Below, in pieces: positions 1 through 13,600 of a DNA stretch of 64,000 nucleotides. Position 1 is the first letter of the stretch, and each line of letters begins with the position of its first letter. A program made the position numbers and the translations under genes. The notes under the pieces are model-generated. The model searched no databases. It saw only the letters and a list, made by a program, of their open reading frames with translations, and was not told the DNA's origin. This stretch comes from Brasenia schreberi (Eukaryota > Streptophyta > Magnoliopsida > Nymphaeales > Cabombaceae), in contig JAYKKT010000059.1 of assembly GCA_036023115.1 (NCBI GenBank), positions 2,074,501 to 2,138,500 on the forward strand. Direction: 5' to 3'.

Positions 1-2473
1 CTTGTGGCTTCTTATGCACCTGATGAAAGCTATTTCTGGTCCACTAAGTTTCAGATCTAGTTTGAACCTGTGAAAATTTGGAATGATACAATAAAATGAG
101 AAATATGGGCGGTGGGGGAGCACACTTTAACTGTATACGTGGTTCAGCAGTTCTATGGGCACACTCTGCGAAGAAAATCTTCACACATCCCTCCTTTTGT
201 TCTTCGTTTTACTAAGTTCTCATCTTCTTGTGTCACCTATTTATATTGGTAGAGGATCCGAAACAAAGAAATCTTACCAAAATGAAGATAATTGTTTGAG
301 TCAATGGCATCCAATCTATGAAATAAAAAATGTTGTGTCTTATATTCTCAAAACTCCAACACGTCTATATACAACAGGCACTGATAGTCTGATATTGACT
401 CAGCACAAGGGTCTTTGGTTGACTTGATATCGTTCAAGTGGGCGCCAAGAAAACTTTCTTTAATAGAACAAGATAAGAGAACAAGGAATGCAAAGAACAG
501 GCTGTCAAATCTTTTGCAGCCAACAACTTTTATATGCTATCCTAAAGACTTGCATTATTAATGCTATGTGCCTGTTAACTGTTAATATTCTCCAGGCATT
601 GGTTCCCGTAACTGCTCTGTTTATTTTCCAGACATTGATCCTTGTAATATCTATTCTGGTCTGTTAATAATTTTCAGACATTGATTCCTGCTATATCTAT
701 TATGGTCTGTTAATAATTTCCAGACATTGATTCCTGCAATATCTATTATGGTCTTTTAATAATTTTAAGACATTGATTCCTTCAATATCTATTCTGGTCT
801 GCATTTTGGGAATCCAGGATTTCTTAATTCTGAAATGACTGGTCTTTGGCTGCATCATATATCATGTGAAATTTAAATTGTAGCACATAACGAGAATTTT
901 GAGGAGGAGAAAGAGAGATGCGCTATATACATGGTTCGGCCTATGGCCTATTTGTAGGAAAAGCCTCTTATCTTTATGTTCTGTGTCAAATTATTTAGGC
1001 TCTCATCGTACATATTTAAATTGGTAGAGGATTCAAATATATATTAAAACCAAATCTTAACAACTGTGAAGATGATTGAATAAATCTTGTCTAATCTAAG
1101 AGATACAAAATAATGAATTACTATATCTCATAGTTGGTGAACCCTAAAAGAATAGTCCTCAAAATGGTATATGCATATTGATCATTTACTTGGTGTAACT
1201 GATTCATTCGTTCTTGGCATAATTTTTACTGGAATCGATCCAGTTGATCTTTTCGGTGGGTGAAAATAGCCCTAGATTTTGTTGAAGGCAAGCTATAGCA
1301 TTGCAGAAATTCTTTCAAGTGGAAGTATCTTAACTACATTCTATCATTAACGATTTCTATCAACAATTGTCTCCTATTGAAGAATGTTATACTAGTCAAT
1401 TTCTATCTGGATTTTCGTCTCTTGGACCACATGCATGATGGGATTTTTCAAAAAAAAGTTAAGGGTAGTTGGCTCTTTCCTCAGGATGTCTTTGACATAA
1501 GCAGTATATCCTTATAATTCACCATTGCATGTGGTTTTTACTTGAAATAACCACATAGTGCATGGTTTTTTCATATGGAAAATTGATAAAAGGATCCAAG
1601 AAGATGTTATTTACATGAAGCGGGAATCTTAAGTTTGGGTCTGACCAAATTTTGGTTTAGTTGATTGTTTGTGAGTTTGGTTTAAGGTTGTGAACTGAAG
1701 GCAACTGAAAAAAAGGAAAAAGTGGAGAGAAGTACTGTAGAAAGAAAACCAAACAGAATATATAGATACATATAGGATATACAAGGCTGAGGATGTCAGG
1801 GTTATTGAAGGAAGACTTATGTGAAAGCAGTCAAAGGTTTAGCTAGATAAGAAGAATCATGCAACCAGACAACATGGGGCATGAAAATGGAGAAGTAAGT
1901 TAATTAGCATGCTTGGGGTCTCTTGACAGAAATCTTGTCTTTACATTTTTGACAGGAAAGCTATCATAGTCACATAAAATCCAAAAAGAAAAGAAGCTTT
2001 AGTAGATTGGAGAGATGCAGAGTTTTAACTCAACAAATGGATTATCCTATTTCCTTTTTGCTGTCTTGTTCCATCAGTAGAAAGGTATGACATATTAAAA
2101 AGGAATGTGAAGAATAAAGACCGAGTGTGTGTTATTCTTATATTCTTCTCCTGAATAAGGATTATAAGACTTTTTTTTGGTTGCATTCAGTTGGGAGATG
2201 GTGGTGGAAGAAATCTCTTGCAGATGACAAAAGCATATAGTTCCACAAGGAAAACCTTAATAAGACAACTCATCCAGAATAATCAGAGAAGGCTTATCCT
2301 CCAGCTTTTTCTTTTTTTGTGCAAATATGGATCTGAATTTCATATGTTTCTTTTGCTTTGTTCGTGAGAATTCTGCTTTGTCTTGTATCATTATCTGAAC
2401 CTTTGAGCAGTGTGTCCTTTGGCTTAGTTCTCTATTGCACATTTGACAATAACATCACATACACATTTCTTAG
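1..2473. other. Upstream or first-intron DNA of the importin gene, no exon found
   Basis: I see no convincing exon here. The importin exon that begins at 2474 opens in the middle of a codon, so at least one coding exon of about 19 residues must lie 5' of it, most likely left of the window. The stretch is AT-rich and holds a short tandem repeat at 629-814. Its open frames have no recognisable protein similarity. Confidence 0.5.
629..814. repeat. 46-bp tandem repeat, four copies
   Basis: The word GACATTGAT recurs at 631, 677, 723 and 769, an exact 46-base period. Each unit runs through an ATATCTATT..GGTCT core and a TTAATAATTT spacer, with a few substitutions between copies. It is a simple minisatellite in non-coding DNA. 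Confidence 0.85.
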
Positions 2474-5400
2474 TTAGCAATATTGCTGCACAAAAGAGGC
2501 GTCAACATGCAATTACAGTGGGAAAAGAAAGACGAGAGGCAGCAATTCGCACAAAGCGCTTATGCCGAGATGGAGTTTTGGATGGGAATGCTCTCTCAGA
2601 TGATGATGCCATTATGGATGATGAAGAAGCAGTTTTGGATGCACAAACGGCTGCTGCAGTGGAGCAACTAAAATATGCTGCTTCTTACATGTATGGAGTA
2701 TCATTTTGTGGTATTCTGTGTGCGTGCATGCATGTAGGCTTGTGCTTGTCTGTTTTGGCCATTGCTAAGTCATATACATAATTCATATTTGTCAGAAGTC
2801 TTAGCCAGATTCTTTAACTGTCTGTATGAGCGTTGTACTGTTGACAACCAGATATGTCACAGTCGATTATGTATTATTATCGTTATTCTTCTCATCTTCC
2901 TTCAACCTATTTGCTTGTCTAATTTGGATTGGAATTAACAGGAATTAATCAACTTGCAATACCAGTTTTTCAAATTTTAAGAGCATAAATTATTTTATGG
3001 TAATGCTAAAGGTGCCACAAAATGTACCCGTAGTTTGTGAAAGGCAATTTAGGTTTGTGATATTGCAAAAGAAATAAATGGGATGCTGATATGCACACTC
3101 AAGGATATTAAATGCCTCAAGCATCAAAGCTTGTTGTGAATGCAATCCTTATAAATATAATAGTCATGGGAGTTTGAGTAGTGGAAAGGGCCTCCAACTA
3201 CTAGATGGGCAGTCACGGGTTCAACTGACAAGCTGGTTTCAGTATCTACTACAGGCCCTTTTGGCAAGGGCCTAGCCTTAGTGTTTTACACTGATTAGTT
3301 CTTGCCCTTGAAAGATGGTTTCTCCATGTCCTAAATAAAAGAGAAGCAGGTAATCAGGTTCTTTATGCATAAAAAATGAAATATATTGATACAAATTGTA
3401 GGGCCTCAAGAAGAGGGTAAATTGCTACCAAATACAATTGAATAAACACCCATCCACATGTCTCATTCCTGAAGGCTCCTTTAGCTGCCTATTACTTAAC
3501 GCTATTTCCATCCTCTTTGTTTCATAGTGGAAAAGGAGCAGCTCAAAAGAAGATAGAGGTACTTCGTAGTTTGAGGCGATTATTGTCGAAATCATCAATA
3601 CCTCCAATAGATGTAGCTCTCCAAGCTGGTGCGGTCCCTGTTCTTGTGCAATGCCTTTCCTTTGGATCTCAAGATGAGCAGGTCTCCTTAGACAAAATAT
3701 ATTAGTCCTTTTATTTTGTTTTCTGGTAACCAAATATCTTCATAAATGTGTTCTGTGTCTTCACTATTTGGTTTAACATTTAACAGAACCGAGGTGCTGT
3801 CTTTCATATTTTCATCGATATGGAGATATAAAAAAAATTCTTTCAGTTTTCTTGTCTTTAATTCGTTTATATTGTTATTGTGCACTCTTATTTAGATAGC
3901 ATGTTTTCTTGTGGATTGCAGTTGCTTGAGGCAGCTTGGTGCTTGACAAATATAGCTGCAGGAGAGCCTGATCAAACACTTTCGCTGTTACCTGCACTTC
4001 CATTGCTTATAGCTCATCTTGGAGGTCTGATGGATTTTAAAGAGTGGACTCTCTTGATAAGATTTTTTATTCTATATAATGTGATGAGTATTTTTTTTGT
4101 TGAAGTTGACAATATAAAGCATCAGAATGCATTTTGGTTTGGTATTGGCAGATGGCAATTACCTCATGACTTTAATCTTCTTATGCATGTGATTCACAAA
4201 ATTAGAGCTTTTTATGGCCAATTATCTCATGACTGCAATTATCTCATTTGTATCTGCTGTTGATCATTTTAGAATCATGTGAGTATCTGCATCTATTCCA
4301 GGGATTCTGGGTTTTCTTCAAGCATGAGGCAGGGTTTGAGGAAGATACTTCCTCATAGTGTGTTATTTGATGCTAACGGGGAAATGCACCTCATGTTGTG
4401 ATCTATTTGGTTATGAACTGTTCCTCTGTGGTCTCTTTGCTCAAAATTTCTAGAAGTGTATCGAACTTCTACAGAAAAGTTGAGTTTTACAATAGAGTTT
4501 TGGTGAACAAAATAATTAAATTGTGTTTGAAGCCACTCTTATAAGTAATTAAATGTTCATCTCCTTTTTTTGAAAATTATATTGGCTATAAAGAGATCAA
4601 AAGTCATAACAAAATTAAAAATCTCCCTATCCTCGTTTATATCCCCAAAACCATAGTTTCCAATAATATCTTGATATCTTAATATATCTTTACTGATATG
4701 TCCATTTAAGTCCCCCCCCCCTCCCACGTAAATAATCTCCTTTTGTGGAATTCTTTGAATTACCTTATCTAAACCCTCCCCAAAAGCCTTCTTTATACTA
4801 TCTTCTAACATTAATTGGGGTGCATAAGCACAAACTATATTTAAAGCCTCTACTCTTAGCACTAATTTCACTATCATAATTTGGTTACCATATCATTGTA
4901 TGTTTATTATACTATCTTTTAAATCTTTATTTATAATAATCCCAACTCTATTTCGAGCATTATTCTTTCTTGAGTACCATAATTTAAAACCTATATTCTC
5001 AATCTCCTTTGTTTTTTCTCCAACCTACTTTATCTTGTAAACATAAAATGTGAATCTTTCTTCGAATCATAGTATCTACCACCTCTATTAACTTGTTGTC
5101 CAATGTTTCGATATTTCAAGTACTAATATGAATTTTATTATATAGGACTAGCTTCCTTACCTCTCTCATCCGTGCTAAAAATGCGGAGACACTCGTAACT
5201 TATTTCTTACGTTTGGGCGACAATGTAGTGGGACTAACTTCTTTACTCACGCCCGTCCATGATGTGGGAACCCTCTCTGTAATTGATTCATTATATCCGA
5301 GTAAAGATGTGGAAGCCCTTGCTAATTTTTCATTGCATTCAGGCTATGCAGTACGTCGCTAAGAGGGAACACCCCAACTCAATGCTTATAATTTGTAGAA

Positions 5401-7591
5401 TCCATGGTAGATAAGTTTGACAAAGTTTTACGCTAGTTGTCGGAAACCTAACACAACTCTCCTCCTTTATCCCTCTTCTTTTATCCGAGGTTGGGATCGG
5501 ACATGCAAGGGTGATCTTTTACATGAATGGAGTTTAATATATTATGTATACATAAATTAATTAATTAATGTATGTAATACTTATAAGTTATAAGTTATAT
5601 ATAAAAACTTATATAATAATGATATCTTTTTAATGTAATATATGTATGATGCATGTATAATATAATGCATTATATACTAATACTTATAGTTATAAACTTA
5701 TATAGTTTTATATAACTTATAGTCTTACACTCTTATATATAAGAACTTATATAATAACTATATCCTTTTTAATGTAATATATCTATCATGTATATAATAT
5801 AATATATTATAAACTAATACTTATAGTTATAAACTTATATAGTCTTATATAACTTATAGCCTTGGACTCTTATATATAGTATAAATTGTTTAATAGTTAT
5901 ATAACTAAATCGGACCCAGATCTGAAACCGTCATAAAACCGGATTAAAAATCATAAAAAATTAGATCAGAAATTGTCCTAAAACCATATTTGAAATCATC
6001 CAAAACTGGATTTGGAACCGAAACCGAAATTGTCATAAACCAGAACCGAAACTAGCGGTTTGATTTGGAAGTGGAACCGCCTCGGCGGTTTGAACATAAA
6101 TTCAAATAATGGTTTCGAACCGATTTTTCAAATAGAAAAACTATAATCGAACCGGGACATATCGATCCGATTTATGGGCTACTTCGGTTTCGAGTCGAAC
6201 CGCCGAGCCAAGTCTCAACTGGCCATGTCTAGATGTGTTAGTTTCTTCTAGAAATACTAACTATCATCTCTCTAAAATTTCCAATTGGCTCTCCAACATT
6301 TTGACTAAGAAGACCGGGTTCAACTTATGTTCTCCTCTCTCAAAAATATAAGCTTATCTTAGTAAGAAAGATATACTGGAATGTTTTGAAAACCCAACTT
6401 CAACATCAAACAATCTAATATAAAAAAACGTCTTCCTACTTGTGCATTTAGCTGACTAGAGTTACTTTTTATGTTACCATATTTCTAATTATAGTTAAAC
6501 ACTTTAACTTATTAATACAGTTTGATGAGATTTATAATGATCAATTTGTACCTCAAGCTATGCTAATCCATTTCTTGCAAACCTATGAGCAGAGAGAAGT
6601 TCAATTCATGTTGCTGAGCAGTGTGCATGGGCCATTGGAAACCTTGCTGGTGAGGGGGTGGAGATGAGATGCACTATATTGGCACAAGGTGCCTTGCCAC
6701 CACTTGCACGGATGCTACTTTCAAACAGGGGTTCCACTGCAAAAACGGCAGCATGGACATTGTCTAACCTGATAAAGGTATGCCCTTTTATCGATTTGCC
6801 ATTAAGTCAGCAAAGTGTGGAATCATGCAGTGAATGTTTCCTTTCTGTATTTGGATAATTAATAATGACATGTATTTATTCTTGATGGTTGACAATGTGT
6901 GGCGTACATGAGAGTCTGCATGTAGGATAGTGTCTCAGCAGGCACATGCATCTCATTGATCTACTACGTCAATGTGTTGATGTTTGATTCAACTGACAGG
7001 CATGATCCGCTAGGTCAATGCATTGACAGTTTAAGCTATTTTGGATTGTTTTACATTTATCAAATATATGGATGTTCTTTGTCGTTTGCATAGAACTAAC
7101 GATGGACTTGCACTTTTTGTTTTTGTTTTAAGGATAGTATTCTGCTTCAGGAGCCATGGTCACTGCTTTTGAAGTGTTGGTAACATAGATAATGACCAAT
7201 AGCTTCTCTTAAAGCTACAATGTGTTCAGTTCCTTAGACTCTCTTTTGTAGCCTTTGATTAGGATAATATTACTGTTTCAATATGTTAACAGACTAATGT
7301 TCTGCCAAAATCTTTAGAGCTATCAATATGGTCTGGCCAAGCCCTAGCCCTTGTAGGCTGGCGGCAATATAGGCCAGGACAGCCCACATCATATATATAG
7401 AGTGATTGGATGCTGCCCACTTTTGGCACTGCATACTCTTGCCTACATTTTACTTTTGAGGGTATGAGTGTAATAAGAGTATCATTTATATTTTTAAAAT
7501 ACCCTTATAACTTTCTAAATACGCTCATCCTCCCCAAAAGTAAAGGGTGAGCATGAGTTTGCGTGACCAGAAGTGAGGAGCATCAAGTTTT

Positions 7592-7643
<52 letters not shown>

Positions 7644-10600
7644 ATAATTTTTTCCCACAGGCCAGCCCCGCCCACCACGGCCCTCAGGGCTAGATGGGCT
7701 GGACCATTTTGAAATATGTGCCTGGATTTCCTGGCCCCAACCCACCATTTTTCCAGCGCTAGTCTGGTCCACTGGGCCAGGCCCATATTGACAGCTCTGA
7801 AAATTTTTTATGCAAAAAGCTAAAATATCCTCTTGGGAGAGGATTGACAATGTGGCAGGGGATTGGCACGTCCATTCCCGATTTTGGCATATCGACTTCT
7901 TCAACATCACCTTTCCCCTAGAAAGGGGAAGACGAAAAACACAGGAAATGGTAGTGTGTACCTTGGAGAAAAGGTATTGGGGAAAAGAACCTCCCAATCA
8001 GTGTTTTGAAGAGGAACTGTACCGTCATTTTGCATTTCATTCTGAAGTAAACTGCAAGTTCAAAACTTTTACTGCACGTGTATGGTTGGCAGCTATTCTT
8101 GCTTCAAACCGTTCATTTATATTTAATCGAAGATGGTAGTTTTTCGCTTGAATTCAAAAGTTGATGCATCTGATAGTTTGGTAGGATAAACAAAATGATG
8201 TGGTTGCTGCTTGGAGACTAGCATGTTCCAGAATTCTTCAATCTTTCAACTGTGGTGATTTATTCACAACTTTCAACTCTAGGAATACTTTTGGATACTA
8301 TTGATTTTCAGATAATGTTTGAGATCCTGTGGCATTGTTGCTTATCAATGATTTGTGTGTTCCTTCATGTGCATAATCTTTAAATTGCTTTTGGAGCAGT
8401 TCAAACTTCGGCTTTTGTTTAGTAAATTCTGACAGGCACGTTTAATTTTAACTGCTGTAGGGTCCTGATCCTAAGGCTGCAATGGATCTTATAAGGATTA
8501 ATGGTGTACTGGAATCCATTATTCAGCATCTAAAGAAACCGTAAGCTTTTAGCTAACTTCCTCTACTGAAAGTTACTTCTGGTTGTAGCAAAATTTGTTT
8601 ACTGACAATGATGATTTAGTGGCTCAGGTTCCTACCTGGAATAAGCTCGAGTAGGGATCCAAATGAGCTGAGTTGCCCATGGGCTACTGGAAATTGACTT
8701 GACTATAACTTGAACTAGGTCTGGTCTTGTCGAGCTTGACATGGAATGAGCTGAGGTTCAGCTCAACAGGACTCAGCTTGAGTTGCTCATAAGTCGAGTA
8801 CAAGTACTTGGGGAGAGGGTGGGGGAAGGGTTGTAAAAAGTGTTGAAGTGTTTAATGTTGTATCGAACACAATGAACAAATGGAATTGGGAGAGGGGCTA
8901 TAAAAGGAGACGTCAGTTCCACATTACCGTGTACTTGTGCAGTCCTTTTTGTTTGCTGTGCGGTCCATTGGATGAAACATTATTAAAGCTTCCACTTGTT
9001 CCTCGATAAATCTCTTTGCATGATGTCGGTCTATGTTACTACATTATTGCAAGGCTGAGCTGAGCTCGAGGAATGAGTTGTACTTGACTGCAATTATTGA
9101 GCCAAACAGGTCAAGGTTGAGAAGCTTGAATGTATCTTGAGCGATCTCAAGCCTGAAAATCAAGGCTTGAACAAGTTTCAAGCTTGAGTTTGAGCTAACT
9201 ATTTCTTTAACAAGCTGAGTCGAGCTTGACTATACTCAGGTCGAGTCAGCTTGATTACACCCCTACACTCGTAAATAAGGATTTGATGCGGCACTAAAAA
9301 CATGCAACACATGATGATGCCTCGTTGTTCTCTGTATATCTTCCTTTTTAGCTTTCTAGGATCCATGCTAAAAAGGTCAAGCTCAGCTTTATGTTGGCCG
9401 TCAGCTACCTAGTGCACATCTTGGCTTGGACAGAGAATGGCAGAGTTTGATTATCTTCTTTAGATAACTTCGTCTATGGCAACTAGGAATCCATGTACGA
9501 CCTTAATTAATGAGCGAAGAGGCTTAGGTTTGGTTAGTATGGTTGTCTTCTTTTTTAGTTTGTGGATGTTCATACTTAAGCTCATCACCAATGTCATGCC
9601 CAAGCATCTAAGAATCCTAATGTGAAGACACATATGCTTAAACCATGCATGCTGTGTTGCAATAGCTAAATACAGCATCGGCTAACTTGTCTCAATCAGT
9701 AATATCTTTTTGTGTGACAGATACAAGTATAGTAATTTCTAAAGGCTGCTGATTTGCTCTACACGTATTGAATGCAAAAATTACCCTTTCAAAAAAGTTC
9801 ACTCAAATGAATGAAAAGGTGGGGAAGTTTGAACACCCTACGGATTATTTTCAGGCGAGCCTGTGGGTATGGATGTGATACGTGTGTGTGCATGGGCACT
9901 CCTGTCTGTGTGAATTGTTGAAGGAGAAACTTAGCCCTCATCAAATTCAGCAGATCTGTCAAATAGTGAGAAGGGGGTTAGGGGAGCATTTACTTATGTT
10001 GTTTGATTTTGCATGCCAAGCTCCATGTGTTGTACCACATATATCAAGACTACAGAAACACTCATATTACTTAGGAACTACGGTCAAAATTAACATGATT
10101 TTTTCCTCAGAAACAAATACTTTATCCAATATTTGGATTCATGATGAGGTCATCTGTGTGGTTGCAAGGAGTCAAATTTATCCAACCAAGAAAGATGAAT
10201 TTTTGTACTAGTACCTGCTGGAGAGATTTACTTGACATGGTACTGTGAAAAGTAAACTTCCTTTTTCAAAAAATAGTTTTTCCTTTTTGATTCCTGAAAG
10301 GATTTTGACTCGGCGCCATGTTGGTGAAACGAATTACGAATGTATCTTTGTTTTACATATGCTCTAGGTGGCCTTACTGCATGAAGCATTTCAGACACTA
10401 TAGTACCCAAAATTTGTAGAGTGCTCATCTCAGAACAAATTTATTCATGTTTACTAGAATCTTTTGAGGAATGACATTATAGCAAATTATTTGTATGATT
10501 AAGCCTTTTTTCCTTCTTAGAATGCTTCAGAATATCTGATCGTTAGTTTTTCTGATAATTCCTGGTGGGCCATCCATGCTTTATCTAGTTCATTCATCGG

Positions 10601-13600
10601 TCATTGAATGTCAGAGCAACTGGATCTTGTCCTTGTAGTGTATGGTGTGTATCTCACCATATGTATTGTATTAGTAGGGTTTATTGTATTTAGCCACATC
10701 ATAATTACCTGATGTTTCATATCTTGGATCGCATCATGCGGGGCATTTTGTGCTGTGAGATACATAGAGCATATCATACCCACAGCTAAATTTCGTGTTT
10801 TTCATTGTTGAAAAGGTCTACAATTCATATTGGTACATATTGTTTCATTGAGCCTTTGTGATACAGGTTATTTATCGATGCTCACATTTTACATCAATGA
10901 GTGGGTTGCTTTGGTTGCCTTACTGTCTGTTACAATATTTGCAACTATGGGTCCTAAAGTCAAAACCGATTCTATACTCTGAACAGATTCAGATTTATAT
11001 GGTCAGACATTGCCAGACTTTCGACCCATGGTCGATTGAGATATTGGGCAACCTTGTTTTGAGTTTTATAAATATGCCAAGTCAACAACTTTTACATGGA
11101 AAACACATGTACTCGACCTCTGGATTGTGTTGCCGTATTTCATTTGTTTTGGTTAAGGTCGAAATTTAAGCATTCTGTTTACATTCTAGGATCATGTTTG
11201 AATTAACTAGATTTGATTTTTTTGATTCATTTTGCAGCCTTAGTGAGTCTCTTGAATGAAATATTAGAATACAAGATCTTTTGAGGAACTTACAGGAATT
11301 ATCCATCTGATTTAGGGGAGATGAGTTGGCCACTGAAGTTTCATGGGTGGTGGTTTATCTCTCTGCTCTGTCCAACGTTGCTGTCAATATGTTGGTGAAG
11401 AGTGACGTTGTTCATCTACTTGTGGAGAGGTTAGCTGCTTCAGAGCAATTGCAGCTGTTGATTCCGGTAACAGCTATAGATTAAATCTTATGATTTTAGT
11501 TGTGTTAGTTGGTTTTCCTTGACATAAGTATTTCTATTATTTACTCTACTTAAGGAACACTACCCATTAGGATTTAGGAGTTAGGACTATGAGTAGTGCA
11601 CATACGCCCACATTATGAAAGATATAATTGGATTGATTTAGTTTGAATGGCTTGATTTTGATTTTATGACCTCCAGTTGAGTGCCAGTTGATCTTTGTCA
11701 ATCTGCTTCATGAAAATTTATTAATTTGACACATTTTGGTTCTGTATATGGGGAATACATTCTTAGTTTTGCTAAGCAAACATGACATATACACATATTT
11801 TTATATGTACTCATATATATAGATGTATGTAGAGGGAGGGAGGGATTGCATTAGATTATCATGTATCACACTGGTGATGTCCATGTCATGTCCAATACCC
11901 ATCCTCACATACATTTGAAATAATCATGATTCTTTTAATAAGTTTTACACAACGTATGTGTGGCTGCAATCTTTTTGGCTTGAAAATATTGTCTTGTTTT
12001 CCTAAATCAAGAAATCATGATAGGGCTCTGCGGAAACAAAGAATCCATGTAACCGACCCCGTCTAGTATGGGAAAAGGCTTAGCTGTTGTTTGTTGTTCC
12101 TAAATCAAGAAATCAGTTCGTCATTAAATTATGAGTCATACGGAAAATTTCAGATAATATGCTGTACTTATATAAAGCTGATGTTAGGTTATTTGATCAC
12201 GTTCAAGGTACTCCGCAGCATTGGCAATCTTGTAGCAGGCAATAGTTATATGACAGATAGTGTCCTTGTTGTAGGGCATGGTATTACAGGTTAGAGATTG
12301 TTCCATTATTTTAGTAGTTTGCTGCTTTTTGTACCTGTTCTTAGTGTCTTCCTTTTTGTATCTAATTGTGATAGTATTATCCAATTTCAGATAAAATTTT
12401 ATGTGGCCTCATCAAATGTTTGAGAAGTGAACATCGGATTTTGAAAAAGGTCAGTTCCATTTGCTGGTTTGAGAGGGAGGGGGAGTTCACGTTCTTTGTT
12501 ATCAAACTTTGTGCTTGATTTGTCTTTGTTTTTGTAACTACATGTGATTCATATTCTTCTTTGATGCATATTTGGTATGTGTTCGTCGAGAGTTTGGAAT
12601 GCTTTCTGAATTTACACTATTTTCATGCCTTCGTGTCGTATGTCTGTGGTTTTGGTTCAAAGGGAGGTCTATTGGGTCTTGAACCTGAAAAGAACAAGAT
12701 GATAAGCAAAGATTCATTACCATGTTTTGGCTTTTATGAATTACATGAAAGGTTGGTTTCTTATGCGGCTACACCCCAACATTCCATGATTTAGATGCAA
12801 ACATAGATTCTAAGGTTATCGTGGCAAAAAAGAGGAGTCAACCTTTCCATAACGGTGGCCTGTTTTATAGTGAGACAAAACATTTCTATTTGTCTGTGCA
12901 TCCTTGTAGCTTCTACTCTTGGCCAACATGATGGGAATACAGTTTTTTTTCCATAAATAGTTTATCTACATTCTCTGGGCTTCGTCCCCCACTATAACCA
13001 AAAAGAATAAATCTATTGGAGACTGCAATTGAAGATCACACAACAGCATACGGCATCTCTCTCTCTAAACTATTTGTGGTCTGACTTTTGCGTTGTGTAC
13101 AGGAGGCAGCATGGGTTCTATCAAACATCGCAGCAGGTTCATTTGCCCATAAGCAGTTGATATACTCCAGCGAGGCTGTTCCTTTGTTGCTGCAACTTCT
13201 TGCAACTGCTTCCTTTGACATCAAGAAAGAAGCAGCGTATGCATTAGGAAACCTCTGTGTGCTTCCAGAAGAAGGCTCTGGACAGCCAAATATTACTGTG
13301 GAACACCTAACCATGCTTCTTGCCAGGGGCTGCCTTTCAGGGTTTGTTAGTTTGGTCAAATCACCTGATATGGAGGCTGCAAGACTAGGCCTTCAATTTC
13401 TTGAATTGGTAAGCATAATAGAGCATTATATATATAATATTTGTGTCTGTGTGGCATTTCCATTTCGGAATCTAGTTGAAAGTGAGGTAAGTCAATACCA
13501 TGAGTTGGGTTTGAGTCGGAGTGCTTTTTATCAACCATTTGATAAAACAAGCGCTTCCTTCCAAGACTTTCTGGATGTCTGCATTGATAGAGCACGTGCT

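Noticed and set aside
1873..1899. ATG followed after seven codons by a perfect GTAAGT donor, a candidate first exon for the importin gene.
   Set aside because: The exon would end in phase 0, whereas the next exon at 2474 needs one leftover base (a g completing a valine codon). It also lacks the expected acidic/serine start.
7515..8139. Overlapping 160-codon and 109-codon frames on opposite strands in an importin intron.
   Set aside because: They cover the hAT MITE and its flank, include a TA run, and show no family resemblance. Both being open is a chance effect.
10858..11169. 103-codon plus-strand frame inside an importin intron.
   Set aside because: It ends just before the true exon at 11316, matches no ARM repeat sequence, and would break the reading frame of the gene.
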